Assembly (NCBI RefSeq): GCF_020103725.1
Contig: NZ_JAHXBG010000002.1
Coordinates: 496,001 to 560,000, forward strand
Direction: 5' to 3'
Source of the DNA: Hyalangium gracile
GTDB lineage: Bacteria > Myxococcota > Myxococcia > Myxococcales > Myxococcaceae
Length of the DNA stretch: 64,000 bases
The notes under the pieces: model-generated
The model's database searches: none
What the model saw: the letters and a program-made list of their open reading frames with translations, nothing else
What the model was told of the DNA's origin: nothing
Made by a program: the position numbers and the translations under genes
Shown here: piece after piece, positions 17,707 through 24,747 of the stretch
Position numbering within the stretch: position 1 is the stretch's first letter
Layout of the letters: each line of letters begins with the position of its first letter

Positions 17707-19125
17707 TCAGGGGCTGTCCGAGGTGGGCTCTCGCCCGACGGGGTACGAAGGCACGTAGCAGCCTCCCTTCCAGTCATACGCGTCCTCCTTCCCCTCCTCC
17801 TTGCAGGGCGGTTTGAGGTCGCGGAGCGCGGACCAGCATCCGCCGTGGATCGCCACCTCACCCGCTCGTTTGCATGGAGGCTTGCTCTGGCCAGGGAGCG
17901 GTGTCTCGGGCAAGGCCCGTGCCACCGTCAGCTTCCCGTCTGCCGTGGGCACCCCGCCGTGCGTCGATGCGGAGGTGTCATGGCTCCTGTCGCCCACCGC
18001 GACCGTGCCCTTCTCGGGAGAGGCCCTCTCCGAGCCATCCCCTACCCCGTTCCGAGCTCGGTGCAGTGTGGCCCCCATGAGACAGGCGAGCAGCAGCCCG
18101 AGGACAGCCACCGCCATTTCCGTTCCCCACAAGGGGCTCCTGGGCCTGCGCGGCACCTGCGGGCGCATGACCTCCGCGCGCTCGTGCTCCCAACTGGACG
18201 GAGGCCCCTCCCCCTCCGTCTCCGCGCCTGCCCCGGCCTGCTCCAGTGCCTCGGCCGCCTTCCGGGACTGACCTTCGAAGCGCTCCACGGGTTCCCTGGA
18301 CAGCAGCCTCAGGATGAGTGCATCCAGCTCCGGGCTCACGTTGGGATTCAGCTCGCGCGGAGGGCGCGGCCCTGCACCTCCCTCGCGCCATACCTCCGAG
18401 CCTGGCTCTTCCGGTTGGGTGGGCGGCGGATACTCGTCCGTCACCAGCCGGTAGGCCATCACTCCCAGGGCGAACAGGTCATCGCTCGTGCTGGCGGGAT
18501 AGTGCGCGGTCGGGTGGCGCTTGAAGAGGCCCAGGAACGCCCAGGCCTCGGGGCTGCGGTAGACGGATGTCCCCGGAGGCAGCAGCTTCGAGGTCAGCGT
18601 GGCCGCGCCCCGGTAGTGCCCCGCCCCGAAGTCCAGGAGGAAGGCCCTGCCGTCCGCCGGCCGCACCAGCACATTGTCCCCCTTTACGTCGCGGTGCACG
18701 CCACCGATGGCATGGACGGCCTCGAGGGCGCGTGCAACCTGGGCCAACACCCGCAACATCTGTCGCGAGGAGGGCTTGTGCCGCTCGGCCCAGTCGTACA
18801 GCGGCTCTCCCTCTATCCAGTCCATGACGAGGTACGGAAAGGTTCCGAAGGGGTGTTTCCACTCGCCCCGCGCGTGGAGCCGGGGCACGTGAGGGCTCCG
18901 CGTTCGTGAGAGCAGCCACGCCTCGCGCTCGAAGCGCTCGTCCCGAGGGAAGTGAGCCATCTTGAGCGCGAACCTGCCATCTGCCCCAGGCCCGGCGCGC
19001 TCCACCCGGTACACGCTGCCGTTGGCGCCTCGCCCGCTCCAGCCTCGGATCCGCCATGGGCCCACCCTCATCCCCAGCGGCAGGCACCGCGGGTCCACTT
19101 CCAGCAAGGGCACCTTCTTCCCCAT
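17707..19125 (-). CDS. Membrane Ser/Thr protein kinase (Hanks type)
   Basis: 472 residues from ATG 19125 (GGAG six bases upstream). Kinase domain about residues 20-300: GRGANGSVY P-loop, FALKM lysine, HRDVKGDNVL catalytic loop, LDFGAG metal site, SPEAW activation-segment end. One transmembrane helix near residue 335 (MAVAVLGLLLACLMGA) puts an extracytoplasmic tail outside, with PPCK...GGCW and PPCK...GGCY cysteine motifs that recur in myxobacterial kinases. All catalytic residues are intact. Target unknown. Lies 109 bp upstream of the M28 peptidase gene on the same strand. Confidence 0.92.
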   Translation of the reverse strand: MGKKVPLLEVDPRCLPLGMRVGPWRIRGWSGRGANGSVYRVERAGPGADGRFALKMAHFPRDERFEREAWLLSRTRSPHVPRLHARGEWKHPFGTFPYLVMDWIEGEPLYDWAERHKPSSRQMLRVLAQVARALEAVHAIGGVHRDVKGDNVLVRPADGRAFLLDFGAGHYRGAATLTSKLLPPGTSVYRSPEAWAFLGLFKRHPTAHYPASTSDDLFALGVMAYRLVTDEYPPPTQPEEPGSEVWREGGAGPRPPRELNPNVSPELDALILRLLSREPVERFEGQSRKAAEALEQAGAGAETEGEGPPSSWEHERAEVMRPQVPRRPRSPLWGTEMAVAVLGLLLACLMGATLHRARNGVGDGSERASPEKGTVAVGDRSHDTSASTHGGVPTADGKLTVARALPETPLPGQSKPPCKRAGEVAIHGGCWSALRDLKPPCKEEGKEDAYDWKGGCYVPSYPVGREPTSDSP

Positions 19126-19316
19126 GGCGTTCTCCGGCGTGGGGCGCTCATCTCCACCCCTTCGTCGCACCCTACCTCATGGGTGGAGTGGAATCGGCTT
19201 CATGCAGCACCTCCTGCAAGTCCCTGCCCTCCCCTGGGTCACTGCCATCCAGTTGACCGCGCTGACTCAGCCGACGCCGCTGGGTTGCCAGAGATAGAGC
19301 ATGCACCCAGCAGCGA

Positions 19317-19347
19317 GGACGCGGGTTCGATTGCCGCCGCCTCCACC
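19317..19347 (+). other. 3'-end remnant of a tmRNA (ssrA)-like gene, copy 1
   Basis: GGACGCGGGTTCGATT followed by GCCGCCGCCTCCACC matches the T-arm and acceptor end of bacterial tmRNAs (E. coli ends GGACGCGGGTTC...CTCCACCA). The rest of the gene is absent upstream. The T-stem has a mismatch (GCC where CCC is expected) and CCA is followed by no A, so it is not functional. tmRNA 3' ends are common attachment sites of integrative elements. Confidence 0.55.
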
Positions 19348-19359
19348 GGGTGGAAACAG

Positions 19360-19402
19360 CAGCGGCCCCGCACTCCGAACCTTCCGGAACACGGGGCCGC
19401 TG
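19360..19402. terminator. Hairpin terminator in repeat copy 1
   Basis: CAGCGGCCCCG (19360-19370) pairs with CGGGGCCGCTG (19392-19402). It sits between the tmRNA end (+) and the end of the conserved minus-strand gene, so it would serve both directions. Confidence 0.65.
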
Positions 19403-19420
19403 TTCATTCACCGCGAGGTT

Positions 19421-19563
19421 CTACGACCGCTGCGGCTTGTCCTGCCGCTTCACCGGCGTCGGCGCCATGCTCGCCGCCGAGTACTGGCTCAGCAGCCCCT
19501 CGATCAGGTGATTCACCTGCCCCAGGGGGATGTACCGGATCTCCATCACCGACTCGTCCTTGT
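19421..19563 (-). pseudogene. Truncated copy of the 21598-22314 gene (C-terminal 46 codons)
   Basis: Encodes the same C-terminus as the complete gene downstream (DESVMEIRYIPLGQVNHLIE ... stop at 19421). The homology breaks at 19563, exactly where the palindromic element starts. Created by the 243-bp duplication. Confidence 0.8.
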
Positions 19564-19629
19564 TTTTGCCGAACGTTCGGTTCGGCAGCGTTCCGAACGA
19601 GCCCTCGTTTTTGCCGAACGTTCGGCAAA
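19563..19629. mobile_element. Palindromic repeat element, copy 1
   Basis: Starts TTTTTGCCGAACGTTCGG and ends TTTTTGCCGAACGTTCGGC followed by AAA, enclosing GGCAGCGTTCCGAACGAG. About 90 percent identical to 22530-22595 and 26420-26488. No coding capacity; REP/MITE-like. It joins the truncated gene end on the left to a 33-bp scrap of the CPBP gene end (19631-19663) on the right. Confidence 0.7.
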
Positions 19630-19662
19630 TAGACGCTCACCCGTGTCGCCCGAACGCCATGC

Positions 19663-19690
19663 CGCTCAACCCCGTGGCTCCGGCGCTGGT
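19663..19690. repeat. 28-bp scrap of the toxin gene
   Basis: Identical to 24859-24886, which codes ALNPVAPAL in the frameshifted toxin gene. It ends directly at the stop codon of the DUSAM gene, marking an illegitimate junction. Confidence 0.7.
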
Positions 19691-20479
19691 CTACGGTGCT
19701 GGGGGCGGTTCGTCCAGGCCCGCTAGGTTCTCCTCGGCGGCACGGCGGAACCTCGGGACGACCTCCACGGCGAGCCATTCGCGGATCTGCTGGCGTGCAC
19801 CTTCGAGATCCCCTGCATCCCGGAGTTCCGACATTCTTGAGAGCGCGTGCTCAAGGCGGTCTTCGGCGTCACGGAAGCGCCCCATGATCTGCCCGAGAAG
19901 CGCCCCTGCACTCTCAGGACTGCCTAGCGCCGGTTCCGTTTCGGCCTCGCTCATGCCTACGTCAGCGGCGGCCCGTCGCAGGAAGACGAGCATCCCCTCG
20001 TTGAGTTCCAGCGGGTGCCCTTGCTGGACGCGGTGCAGAAGGACGGGGAGCTGTGCACGAACGGAGAGCTTCGCATCTGCCTGCCCGCTCGCAGCAACGG
20101 ACTTGAGCCGGGTTGCCTTGCGAAGCTGGGCCTCGGCGATCCTGCGGTAGTGAGGAACGACCTCAACGGCGAGCACCTCTTCCATCAGCTTGCATGCGCC
20201 GTCCAGGTCGCCTGCATCCTGGAGGTCGGATGCCCGGATTTGAGCCTTGGAGAGACGGGCCGAGCCCTCCCGGATGCGGCGCGTGATCTCTCCAAGCAGC
20301 GTTGTGGCCGTGGGGACACTGCGCAGAGCACTCGCCGCGTCCTCTGGAGAGAGCGCTACCTCTTCTGTGGAACGCTGCAAGAGAGCGCGTACCTCGTCCG
20401 AGAGTTCGAGCGGTTCACCGCGCTCGATGACTCGTCGCCCCAGTACGCGAATGGGTTCCCAGTCAAGCTCAGCAGCCAT
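19691..20479 (-). CDS. DUSAM-domain protein, two tandem repeats
   Basis: 262 residues from ATG 20479; an in-frame start further upstream would overlap the preceding gene. Two units of about 110 residues are visible: the first from DWEPIRVLGRRVIERGEPLE, the second from RAQLPVLLHRVQQGHPLELN, each ending DAGDL(D/E)GA...VEVVP(H/R)(Y/F)RR. This matches the myxobacterial DUSAM paralogue family, of unknown function. All-helical, soluble, no signal. It begins 14 bp after the Cys-rich lipoprotein gene, so both are one operon; I infer an immunity role for it, by analogy with toxin lipoprotein/partner pairs nearby. Confidence 0.8.
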   Translation of the reverse strand: MAAELDWEPIRVLGRRVIERGEPLELSDEVRALLQRSTEEVALSPEDAASALRSVPTATTLLGEITRRIREGSARLSKAQIRASDLQDAGDLDGACKLMEEVLAVEVVPHYRRIAEAQLRKATRLKSVAASGQADAKLSVRAQLPVLLHRVQQGHPLELNEGMLVFLRRAAADVGMSEAETEPALGSPESAGALLGQIMGRFRDAEDRLEHALSRMSELRDAGDLEGARQQIREWLAVEVVPRFRRAAEENLAGLDEPPPAP

Positions 20480-20493
20480 GATGGCATTCCTCT

Positions 20494-20985
20494 CTAGCTC
20501 GGTTCTTTGAAGCACCGATCCTCCGGCCACTTCCCCTGCTGGCCTTCGCAGTACCGGAGGCAGTCAACACAGTTCCATGTTCCGACCCAGCCGTCATTCA
20601 TGCATTCGGTATATTGTCGGCGGCACTCCTTCTTCCAGGGTGGCTCCCTCCGTCCCGCCGCTTCCAAGACCCGTGCGGCGGCTTCAAGCTGCCCGAGCGC
20701 TTCGAGGATCTTCGCCGCTTCGAGGGGATCAGCGCCGCAACTCTGCACCGGAGTCAGGGGATGTTTCTGGACACAGCAACTGATGGTGTTCCAGCAACTC
20801 CCAGCAGCCTGGGACACGGCGTTAGGCGGGTTCGGGTCGGTCATGGCGAGCATGTTCGGCTCAGCCCCAGGGAGCGGCGCGAGAGCACGAACGGTAGTGA
20901 CGCGGGCTCCCGTGGAACAGCCTCCCATGAGGGCCGCGAGCATGACCGGCATCCAGAGGACAAGGGCTCGCTCCGGCAATTTCAT
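20494..20985 (-). CDS. Cys-rich lipoprotein, likely polymorphic toxin (SitA-like)
   Basis: 163 residues from ATG 20985 (or ATG 20994). Signal peptide with lipobox LMGGC, then a short linker and a core with CWNTISCCVQKHPLTPVQSC, a helical stretch (PLEAAKILEALGQLEAAARV), and a cysteine-rich end, CRRQYTEC...CVDCLRYCEGQQGKWP. From memory, the last module resembles C-terminal domains of myxobacterial toxin lipoproteins exchanged by the TraA/B outer-membrane system. It is followed by a DUSAM gene. No catalytic residue set is recognisable. Toxin role is inference from lipobox, size, partner gene and islet context. Confidence 0.7.
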   Translation of the reverse strand: MKLPERALVLWMPVMLAALMGGCSTGARVTTVRALAPLPGAEPNMLAMTDPNPPNAVSQAAGSCWNTISCCVQKHPLTPVQSCGADPLEAAKILEALGQLEAAARVLEAAGRREPPWKKECRRQYTECMNDGWVGTWNCVDCLRYCEGQQGKWPEDRCFKEPS

Positions 20986-21102
20986 GGACTCCATGATAAA
21001 ACGGCCAGAGATGCCGAACGACAGCGCCGAAGGTTGTCCCCCTGCCTCCCATCCTGCCAGGTCAGGTGAGCTATACTCGACCTCCTGCCTTCCCGGCTCG
21101 TT

Positions 21103-21438
21103 TTGCTTGCCGTGCTGGTGGCCTCGGTTGCCAGTGCTACGGACCGCGAGCCCCAGATCCGGGTGGTAGTGCTGGTACCGATCCTCGATTTGACTCCAGA
21201 GGACCGCCTGCCACTCGTGGTGACGTTGGTGGAGGGGACGCAGGTTCCCATCACCGTCACGGCGGACAAGGACACCATGGATCATCACGGACTCCGTGCG
21301 CATGTTCCGGCCTGGACGCTCGCAGCGATGCCCCAGCGCTCACCACGCCCGCCATGTTGCACGTATGTCGCAGGAGCGTGCGGAACAGGATGGAACAGGA
21401 CGGGACGAAACGGGACGCGGCGGGATATCGACTCCTAA
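21103..21438 (+). CDS. Possible short or broken exported protein
   Basis: TTG at 21103 opens a frame whose first residues look like a signal peptide (LLAVLVASVASA) followed by a strand-rich stretch, RVVVLVPILDLTPEDRLPLV, and then low-complexity sequence with coding texture lost after about 21300. No ribosome binding site. It lies divergently from the Cys-rich lipoprotein in a gap (20986-21497) that otherwise holds nothing recognisable. Most likely the 5' remnant of a gene cut by the 243-bp repeat insertion, or not a gene at all. Confidence 0.25.
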   Translation: MLAVLVASVASATDREPQIRVVVLVPILDLTPEDRLPLVVTLVEGTQVPITVTADKDTMDHHGLRAHVPAWTLAAMPQRSPRPPCCTYVAGACGTGWNRTGRNGTRRDIDS

Positions 21439-21497
21439 GCATTCCAGGCGGTTACGAGGTAAGGGCGCGATTCTGCTAGAGGTTCGCACCGCCCGGT

Positions 21498-21524
21498 GCG
21501 GGTTCGATTGCCGCCGCCTCCACC
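21498..21524 (+). other. 3'-end remnant of a tmRNA (ssrA)-like gene, copy 2
   Basis: Same 27-bp T-arm/acceptor sequence as at 19321, with the same T-stem mismatch, but a different upstream flank (GCACCGCCCGGT). The shared mismatch means the duplication happened after the mutation. Confidence 0.5.
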
Positions 21525-21536
21525 GGGTGGAAACAG

Positions 21537-21579
21537 CAGCGGCCCCGCACTCCGAACCTTCCGGAACACGGGGCCGCTG
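21537..21579. terminator. Hairpin terminator downstream of the conserved hypothetical gene
   Basis: CAGCGGCCCCG (21537-21547) with CGGGGCCGCTG (21569-21579), 19 bp past the minus-strand stop at 21598. Same hairpin as in copy 1. Confidence 0.65.
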
Positions 21580-21597
21580 TTCATTCACCGCGAGGTT

Positions 21598-22314
21598 CTA
21601 CGACCGCTGCGGCTTGTCCTGCCGCTTCACCGGCGTCGGCGCCATGCTCGCCGCCGAGTACTGGCTCAGCAGCCCCTCGATCAGGTGATTCACCTGCCCC
21701 AGGGGGATGTACCGGATCTCCATCACCGACTCGTCCTTGTAACGGGCCAGCTGCACCCGCATCGGCGAGCCCCGCGGCACGCTGCGCATGATGGCCTCGC
21801 GGTAGCCGTCCACCACCGCCCGATCCTCCGGCGGGAAGGGCGTGCCAGGCTCCTGCTCACGCACATGCCTGAGCGCCTGGCGCAGCTCCTCCACGCTGCA
21901 GTCGGCGAACAGCTTGAGCTTCACCTCGCCCTTCTTGTCCGGCACCTGGATGGGGGTGGTGCCCGGCTCCTGGTAGTCCAACTCCAGCTTCGTGGCGTCC
22001 TTGTAGTTGAGCAGCAGGCGCAGCCGCGAGATGCCGTAGCGGGTGCTCACCTCCTCGCGGAAGGCGCGCGCGACCATGCCGTAGTCCTGCAGGGACGTGC
22101 GCGACACCTCCTCCACGTTGTCGCAGATGAAGTCCAGCGGGCTCTTGTACTGCTTGGAGCCCTCCAGCAGCTTGCTGTCCACCAGGTAGTTGTAGAGCAA
22201 CCCCATGCGGATGTGGTTGCGCGTCTCGTCCTTCACCAGCTGGCGCATGGTCTCCAGCGCCTGCTCCTGCGTCAGTCCCTCATAGGGATTGGGGATTACG
22301 TCGTTGCTATTCAT
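21598..22314 (-). CDS. Conserved soluble hypothetical protein
   Basis: 238 residues from ATG 22314; the open frame upstream runs through the palindromic element and a CPBP fragment and is not real. The product begins MNSNDVIPNPYEGLTQEQAL and is mostly helical with LLYNYLVDSKLLEG, TRYGISRLRLLLNYKDATKL and VARYK/LARYKDESVMEIRYI strands. No signal peptide or catalytic motif and no family recognised. Its 3' end is duplicated at 19421-19563. The position next to a tmRNA end suggests it is the normal chromosomal neighbour of ssrA in an ancestor. A hairpin terminator follows. Confidence 0.7.
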   Translation of the reverse strand: MNSNDVIPNPYEGLTQEQALETMRQLVKDETRNHIRMGLLYNYLVDSKLLEGSKQYKSPLDFICDNVEEVSRTSLQDYGMVARAFREEVSTRYGISRLRLLLNYKDATKLELDYQEPGTTPIQVPDKKGEVKLKLFADCSVEELRQALRHVREQEPGTPFPPEDRAVVDGYREAIMRSVPRGSPMRVQLARYKDESVMEIRYIPLGQVNHLIEGLLSQYSAASMAPTPVKRQDKPQRS

Positions 22315-22370
22315 GGATGTGTGCGCCCCCCTGTTGAGCCTCACTCCTGCTGAGACTCGGCCGGTGAAAA

Positions 22371-22595
22371 GGGCTTGCCGGCTGCGTCCCCATAGAGCAG
22401 GACCGGGGCCAACCTCCCGCACGCGGAAATTCAGGCGCTTGCGAAGAAGGTGCCGTCCGAGAGCCGAGACTGTGCAGTCCACGGTCGGAGACAGGGCACT
22501 GCTGGGGCCTGCTGCTGCCGCGTCCCTCCGGTTTTGCCGAACGTTCGGCCCGGCAGCGTTCCGAACGAGCCCTCGGTTTTGCCGACCGTTCGGCA
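22371..22595. repeat. 225-bp repeat, copy A
   Basis: Nearly identical to 26261-26484 (one-base length difference, few substitutions), starting GGGCTTGCCGGCTGCGTCCC and ending inside the palindromic element. Non-coding in both places. Confidence 0.85.
22530..22595. mobile_element. Palindromic repeat element, copy 2
   Basis: Contains both GCCGAACGTTCGGC-type ends, the right one mutated to GCCGACCGTTCGGC. The right end is fused directly to a CPBP fragment at a CAG microhomology: relative to 26.5 kb, 97 bp covering the CPBP C-terminus are deleted. Confidence 0.7.
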
Positions 22596-22796
22596 GGAAG
22601 AGCAGCCCCAGCGGAAGGCCTACCAGCAGCGCCGTGGCGGCCATGTACCAGAAGCCGCCGGCCCAGTGGAGCCCGCCGAAGAGCCCCGCGCTCAGGAGCA
22701 GCGCTGGCCACGATCCCCACCGTTCCGCCAGGCGCGGCAGCACATGCCCCCGGTAGATGACCTCCTCCGCCACGGGCGCCATGACACAGTTGGCGA
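22594..22796 (-). pseudogene. Fragment of a CPBP protease gene
   Basis: 203 bp about 98 percent identical to 26581-26783. It keeps the catalytic core (MAPVAEEVIYRGHVLPRL and GGLHWAGG) but has lost the N-terminal helices and the C-terminus, so cannot be active. The gene for the toxin remnant begins 65 bp further on. Confidence 0.85.
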
Positions 22797-22860
22797 AGCC
22801 TCGTGGATCTCGGACCCCTGAAAGAGCGATACCCTCCTCGCTCTGCCGCGGAGGCCTCCC

Positions 22861-23148
22861 ATGAAGCTCCGAAAAACGGGTGTGCTGCTGAGCCTGCTGC
22901 TTGCAGCGTGTGCCTCGAAGCAGTCCCTCCTCACCCTGGCTGGAACAATCGTGCCGGCCCGAGGAGTTGGTAGGCGTATCCACGGCGAGGGAGAGCGCGG
23001 GGGCTTGTGGAACAACGCCTGGAGACAGTTCAGGAGGGAAAATCCGCGCGCGTTGCCGGACGCCATCTACCGGCAGGCTGGGAAGATGATCTATGAGTTC
23101 GAGCTGGCAGGGCCTGTTGTCCCCTACTACTCAGGCCGGCGTGGGTGA
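22861..23148 (+). CDS. Internally deleted SitA-type toxin lipoprotein
   Basis: 95 residues; GGAGG six bases before ATG 22861. Lipobox LLAAC closes the signal peptide; after 10 further residues the sequence jumps to a tail (TIVPARGVGRRIHGEGERGG, then WNNAWRQFRRENPRA and GPVVPYY) that resembles the C-terminal end of much longer myxobacterial toxin lipoproteins (TIGR02269/DUF2380-like, from memory). The toxin linker and most of the effector domain are missing. The downstream partner gene starts 4 bp later and is intact. Either a decayed toxin whose immunity is retained or a genuine minimal toxin. Confidence 0.7.
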   Translation: MKLRKTGVLLSLLLAACASKQSLLTLAGTIVPARGVGRRIHGEGERGGLWNNAWRQFRRENPRALPDAIYRQAGKMIYEFELAGPVVPYYSGRRG

Positions 23149-23151
23149 CAG

Positions 23152-23865
23152 GTGAAGTTCTATTTGCTCGACCCCGAGGAATTGTCGCGCCGCACAGGTG
23201 ATATCGACGCTGCCCATCGGTGGAAGCTGCCCGGAGTTCGCTGTCCTACTTGTGGAGCCACCTGGTCTGACGGCTCGGATGCCTACCCCTCCGTGGACCT
23301 GGGTTCCCTGCCACAACACAAGGAGTTCGAGGAGCCTCGAACGAAACCTTTCGCCGAGTTCGCTCGACTCCGTGAACTCGTACGTCCCTGGGTACCTTCT
23401 GGGGTGCCTCTCTGGCCAGGAACAAGGTTCGGCCCACTGGTAGGCACTGCCTCGGGGACCTTTGGACCTTTCTGCTTCCAGAACCCGTGGACGATGCTGG
23501 CCCACCGCGAGACGGTAGAGCGCCTGCAAGCCGAAGGACTCCGCGACATCAAGGGCCGCCGCACCGAGCTGCGCTTCCGCAAGAAGAATCCCCCCGAGCT
23601 GCTGGAGCTCGAACTTCACCCGTACGGCCAGCTCCACGCCGACTGCCTCCCACCCGACCTTCCACCTCCCTGCGAGACATGCGGCCGCCAAGAACTCTCC
23701 CTGCCAGAGCAGCCCATCCTGGAGGCCGCGTCGCTGCCCACGCACGTCGACCTTTTCCGGCTTGCGAGCTTCTTGACCTTGATCATCGGTAACGAGCGCT
23801 TCGTGGACACCGTGCGCCGACTGGATCTGGGAGGAATCGTGTTTCGGGAACTCCCCGCCCGCTGA
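23152..23865 (+). CDS. Double-CXXCG motif protein, likely SitI-type immunity protein
   Basis: 237 residues from GTG 23152. It opens MKFYLLDPEE and has two zinc-ribbon-like CxxCG pairs, CPTCGATW near residue 31 and CETCGR near residue 178, which define a myxobacterial paralogue family (TIGR02264, from memory). Soluble, no signal. Members are encoded directly downstream of toxin lipoproteins and are considered cytoplasmic immunity proteins. The gene is full length although its toxin partner is deleted. Start overlaps the toxin stop region, so translation is probably coupled. Confidence 0.8.
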   Translation: MKFYLLDPEELSRRTGDIDAAHRWKLPGVRCPTCGATWSDGSDAYPSVDLGSLPQHKEFEEPRTKPFAEFARLRELVRPWVPSGVPLWPGTRFGPLVGTASGTFGPFCFQNPWTMLAHRETVERLQAEGLRDIKGRRTELRFRKKNPPELLELELHPYGQLHADCLPPDLPPPCETCGRQELSLPEQPILEAASLPTHVDLFRLASFLTLIIGNERFVDTVRRLDLGGIVFRELPAR

Positions 23866-23949
23866 GCTCAGTGTTCGCCCCCTCGCCTGTCCTCGTGCGC
23901 GGCGTTCCACGCCATGGAACGGCGTGTACGCCTCTTGGCACGACCGTTC

Positions 23950-24028
23950 AGGCGCTCACCCATGTCGCCCGAACGCCATGCCGAACTTGAGCAGGTTCAG
24001 CGTGAGGTGCGCCGCGAGCGGTAGTGCC
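23950..24028 (-). pseudogene. C-terminal fragment of a CPBP protease gene
   Basis: 79 bp matching 26488-26566 with three differences; codes the CPBP end (LAAHLTLNLLKFGMAFGRHG). The 400-bp gap 23866-24264 between immunity and next toxin gene holds this scrap and otherwise unassignable sequence. Confidence 0.8.
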
Positions 24029-24264
24029 GTTGAGCCGCTCCGACGCTGGGCAGGTTGCGAGCGACACAGCAGGCAGGAGTTCCGTAGTGGCGTGGCGCTA
24101 CGTGGCGAGGGAGGCGGGGACGCAGCGAGATTCAACGCGCCAGCGTTGGGGAGAGCATCCCCCGTAGGATGGGCGGGGAGGAGCAACAGGCGTCACCCGG
24201 CGCCTCCTCCTTTTCCAGGTGGCAGCCCTCTAGCCTGCTCCCTCCTCACATGAAGGGGTGCCAC

Positions 24265-24747
24265 ATGATTCTGCGGGTTCTCTGGAGGCTCAACGCGGTG
24301 ATCCTTGCGTTCCTCGTGGCGTGCAGCGGCATCCCGAGGGCCCCCGTTGTGGAGGAGAAAGGCCCAGGGAAGGTCGTCGTCCACATTCCCCGCACGGCGG
24401 ACCTGCAACCCGTCGTGTTGGAGGAAGAGGAGTTCCAGCAGGCCATGAGGCAGCTAGCGCGCGAGGCGCGGCTGACAGGCACGCCGCGCCAGACGGCGGA
24501 GAGGATGTTTCAGATCGATCCCCAGAGCGGTAACTACCTCTACCTGCCGAGGGATAGGAAGGTGGTGCCACTGGGGCCCGGCGAGACCTGGGACGGCACC
24601 TTGACGAAAGACGACCTGGAGACAGCGGAGCGTTACCGGGTCTGGTGCCAGCGTGTGCACAACTTCTATGGGGACTGTCTCGGGGCGCGCTGGTGGGTGG
24701 GCGCTACCTGGACATGCACGGCCGCTATGTCTGGGCGCTGGCCCTGA
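24265..24747 (+). CDS. SitA-type toxin lipoprotein, N-terminal part (frameshifted)
   Basis: From ATG 24265 with AAGGGG six bases upstream. Signal peptide with lipobox FLVAC, then a linker containing PQSGNYLYLPRDRKVVPLG and ETAERYRVWCQRVHNFYGDC. This is the N-terminal part seen in TIGR02269/SitA-family lipoproteins. After DCL (about 24681) the family sequence continues in another frame (see next entry), while this frame runs on for some 20 unrelated residues to a stop at 24747. One missing or two extra bases near the G-run at 24682-24686 would restore a single protein of about 453 residues. Confidence 0.75.
   Translation: MILRVLWRLNAVILAFLVACSGIPRAPVVEEKGPGKVVVHIPRTADLQPVVLEEEEFQQAMRQLAREARLTGTPRQTAERMFQIDPQSGNYLYLPRDRKVVPLGPGETWDGTLTKDDLETAERYRVWCQRVHNFYGDCLGARWWVGATWTCTAAMSGRWP

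Larger units (their letters stand above)
19321..19563. repeat. 243-bp direct repeat, copy 1
   Basis: Essentially identical to 21498-21740, 2177 bp away. It contains the tmRNA 3' remnant, a terminator hairpin and the last 142 bp of the gene that is complete next to copy 2. The two copies bracket the DUSAM/lipoprotein pair. Confidence 0.9.
21498..21740. repeat. 243-bp direct repeat, copy 2
   Basis: Partner of 19321-19563. Here the sequence continues into an intact gene, so this copy has the more original right flank. Confidence 0.9.

Noticed and set aside
21598-22983. A 461-residue fusion of CPBP catalytic core and the conserved hypothetical protein
   Set aside because: The frame is open only because the palindromic element and repeat scraps lack stops; the real gene has its own ATG at 22314.
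23937-23952. TGGCACGACCGTTC as a third sigma-54 promoter
   Set aside because: Lacks TTGC at the right spacing and precedes no gene.
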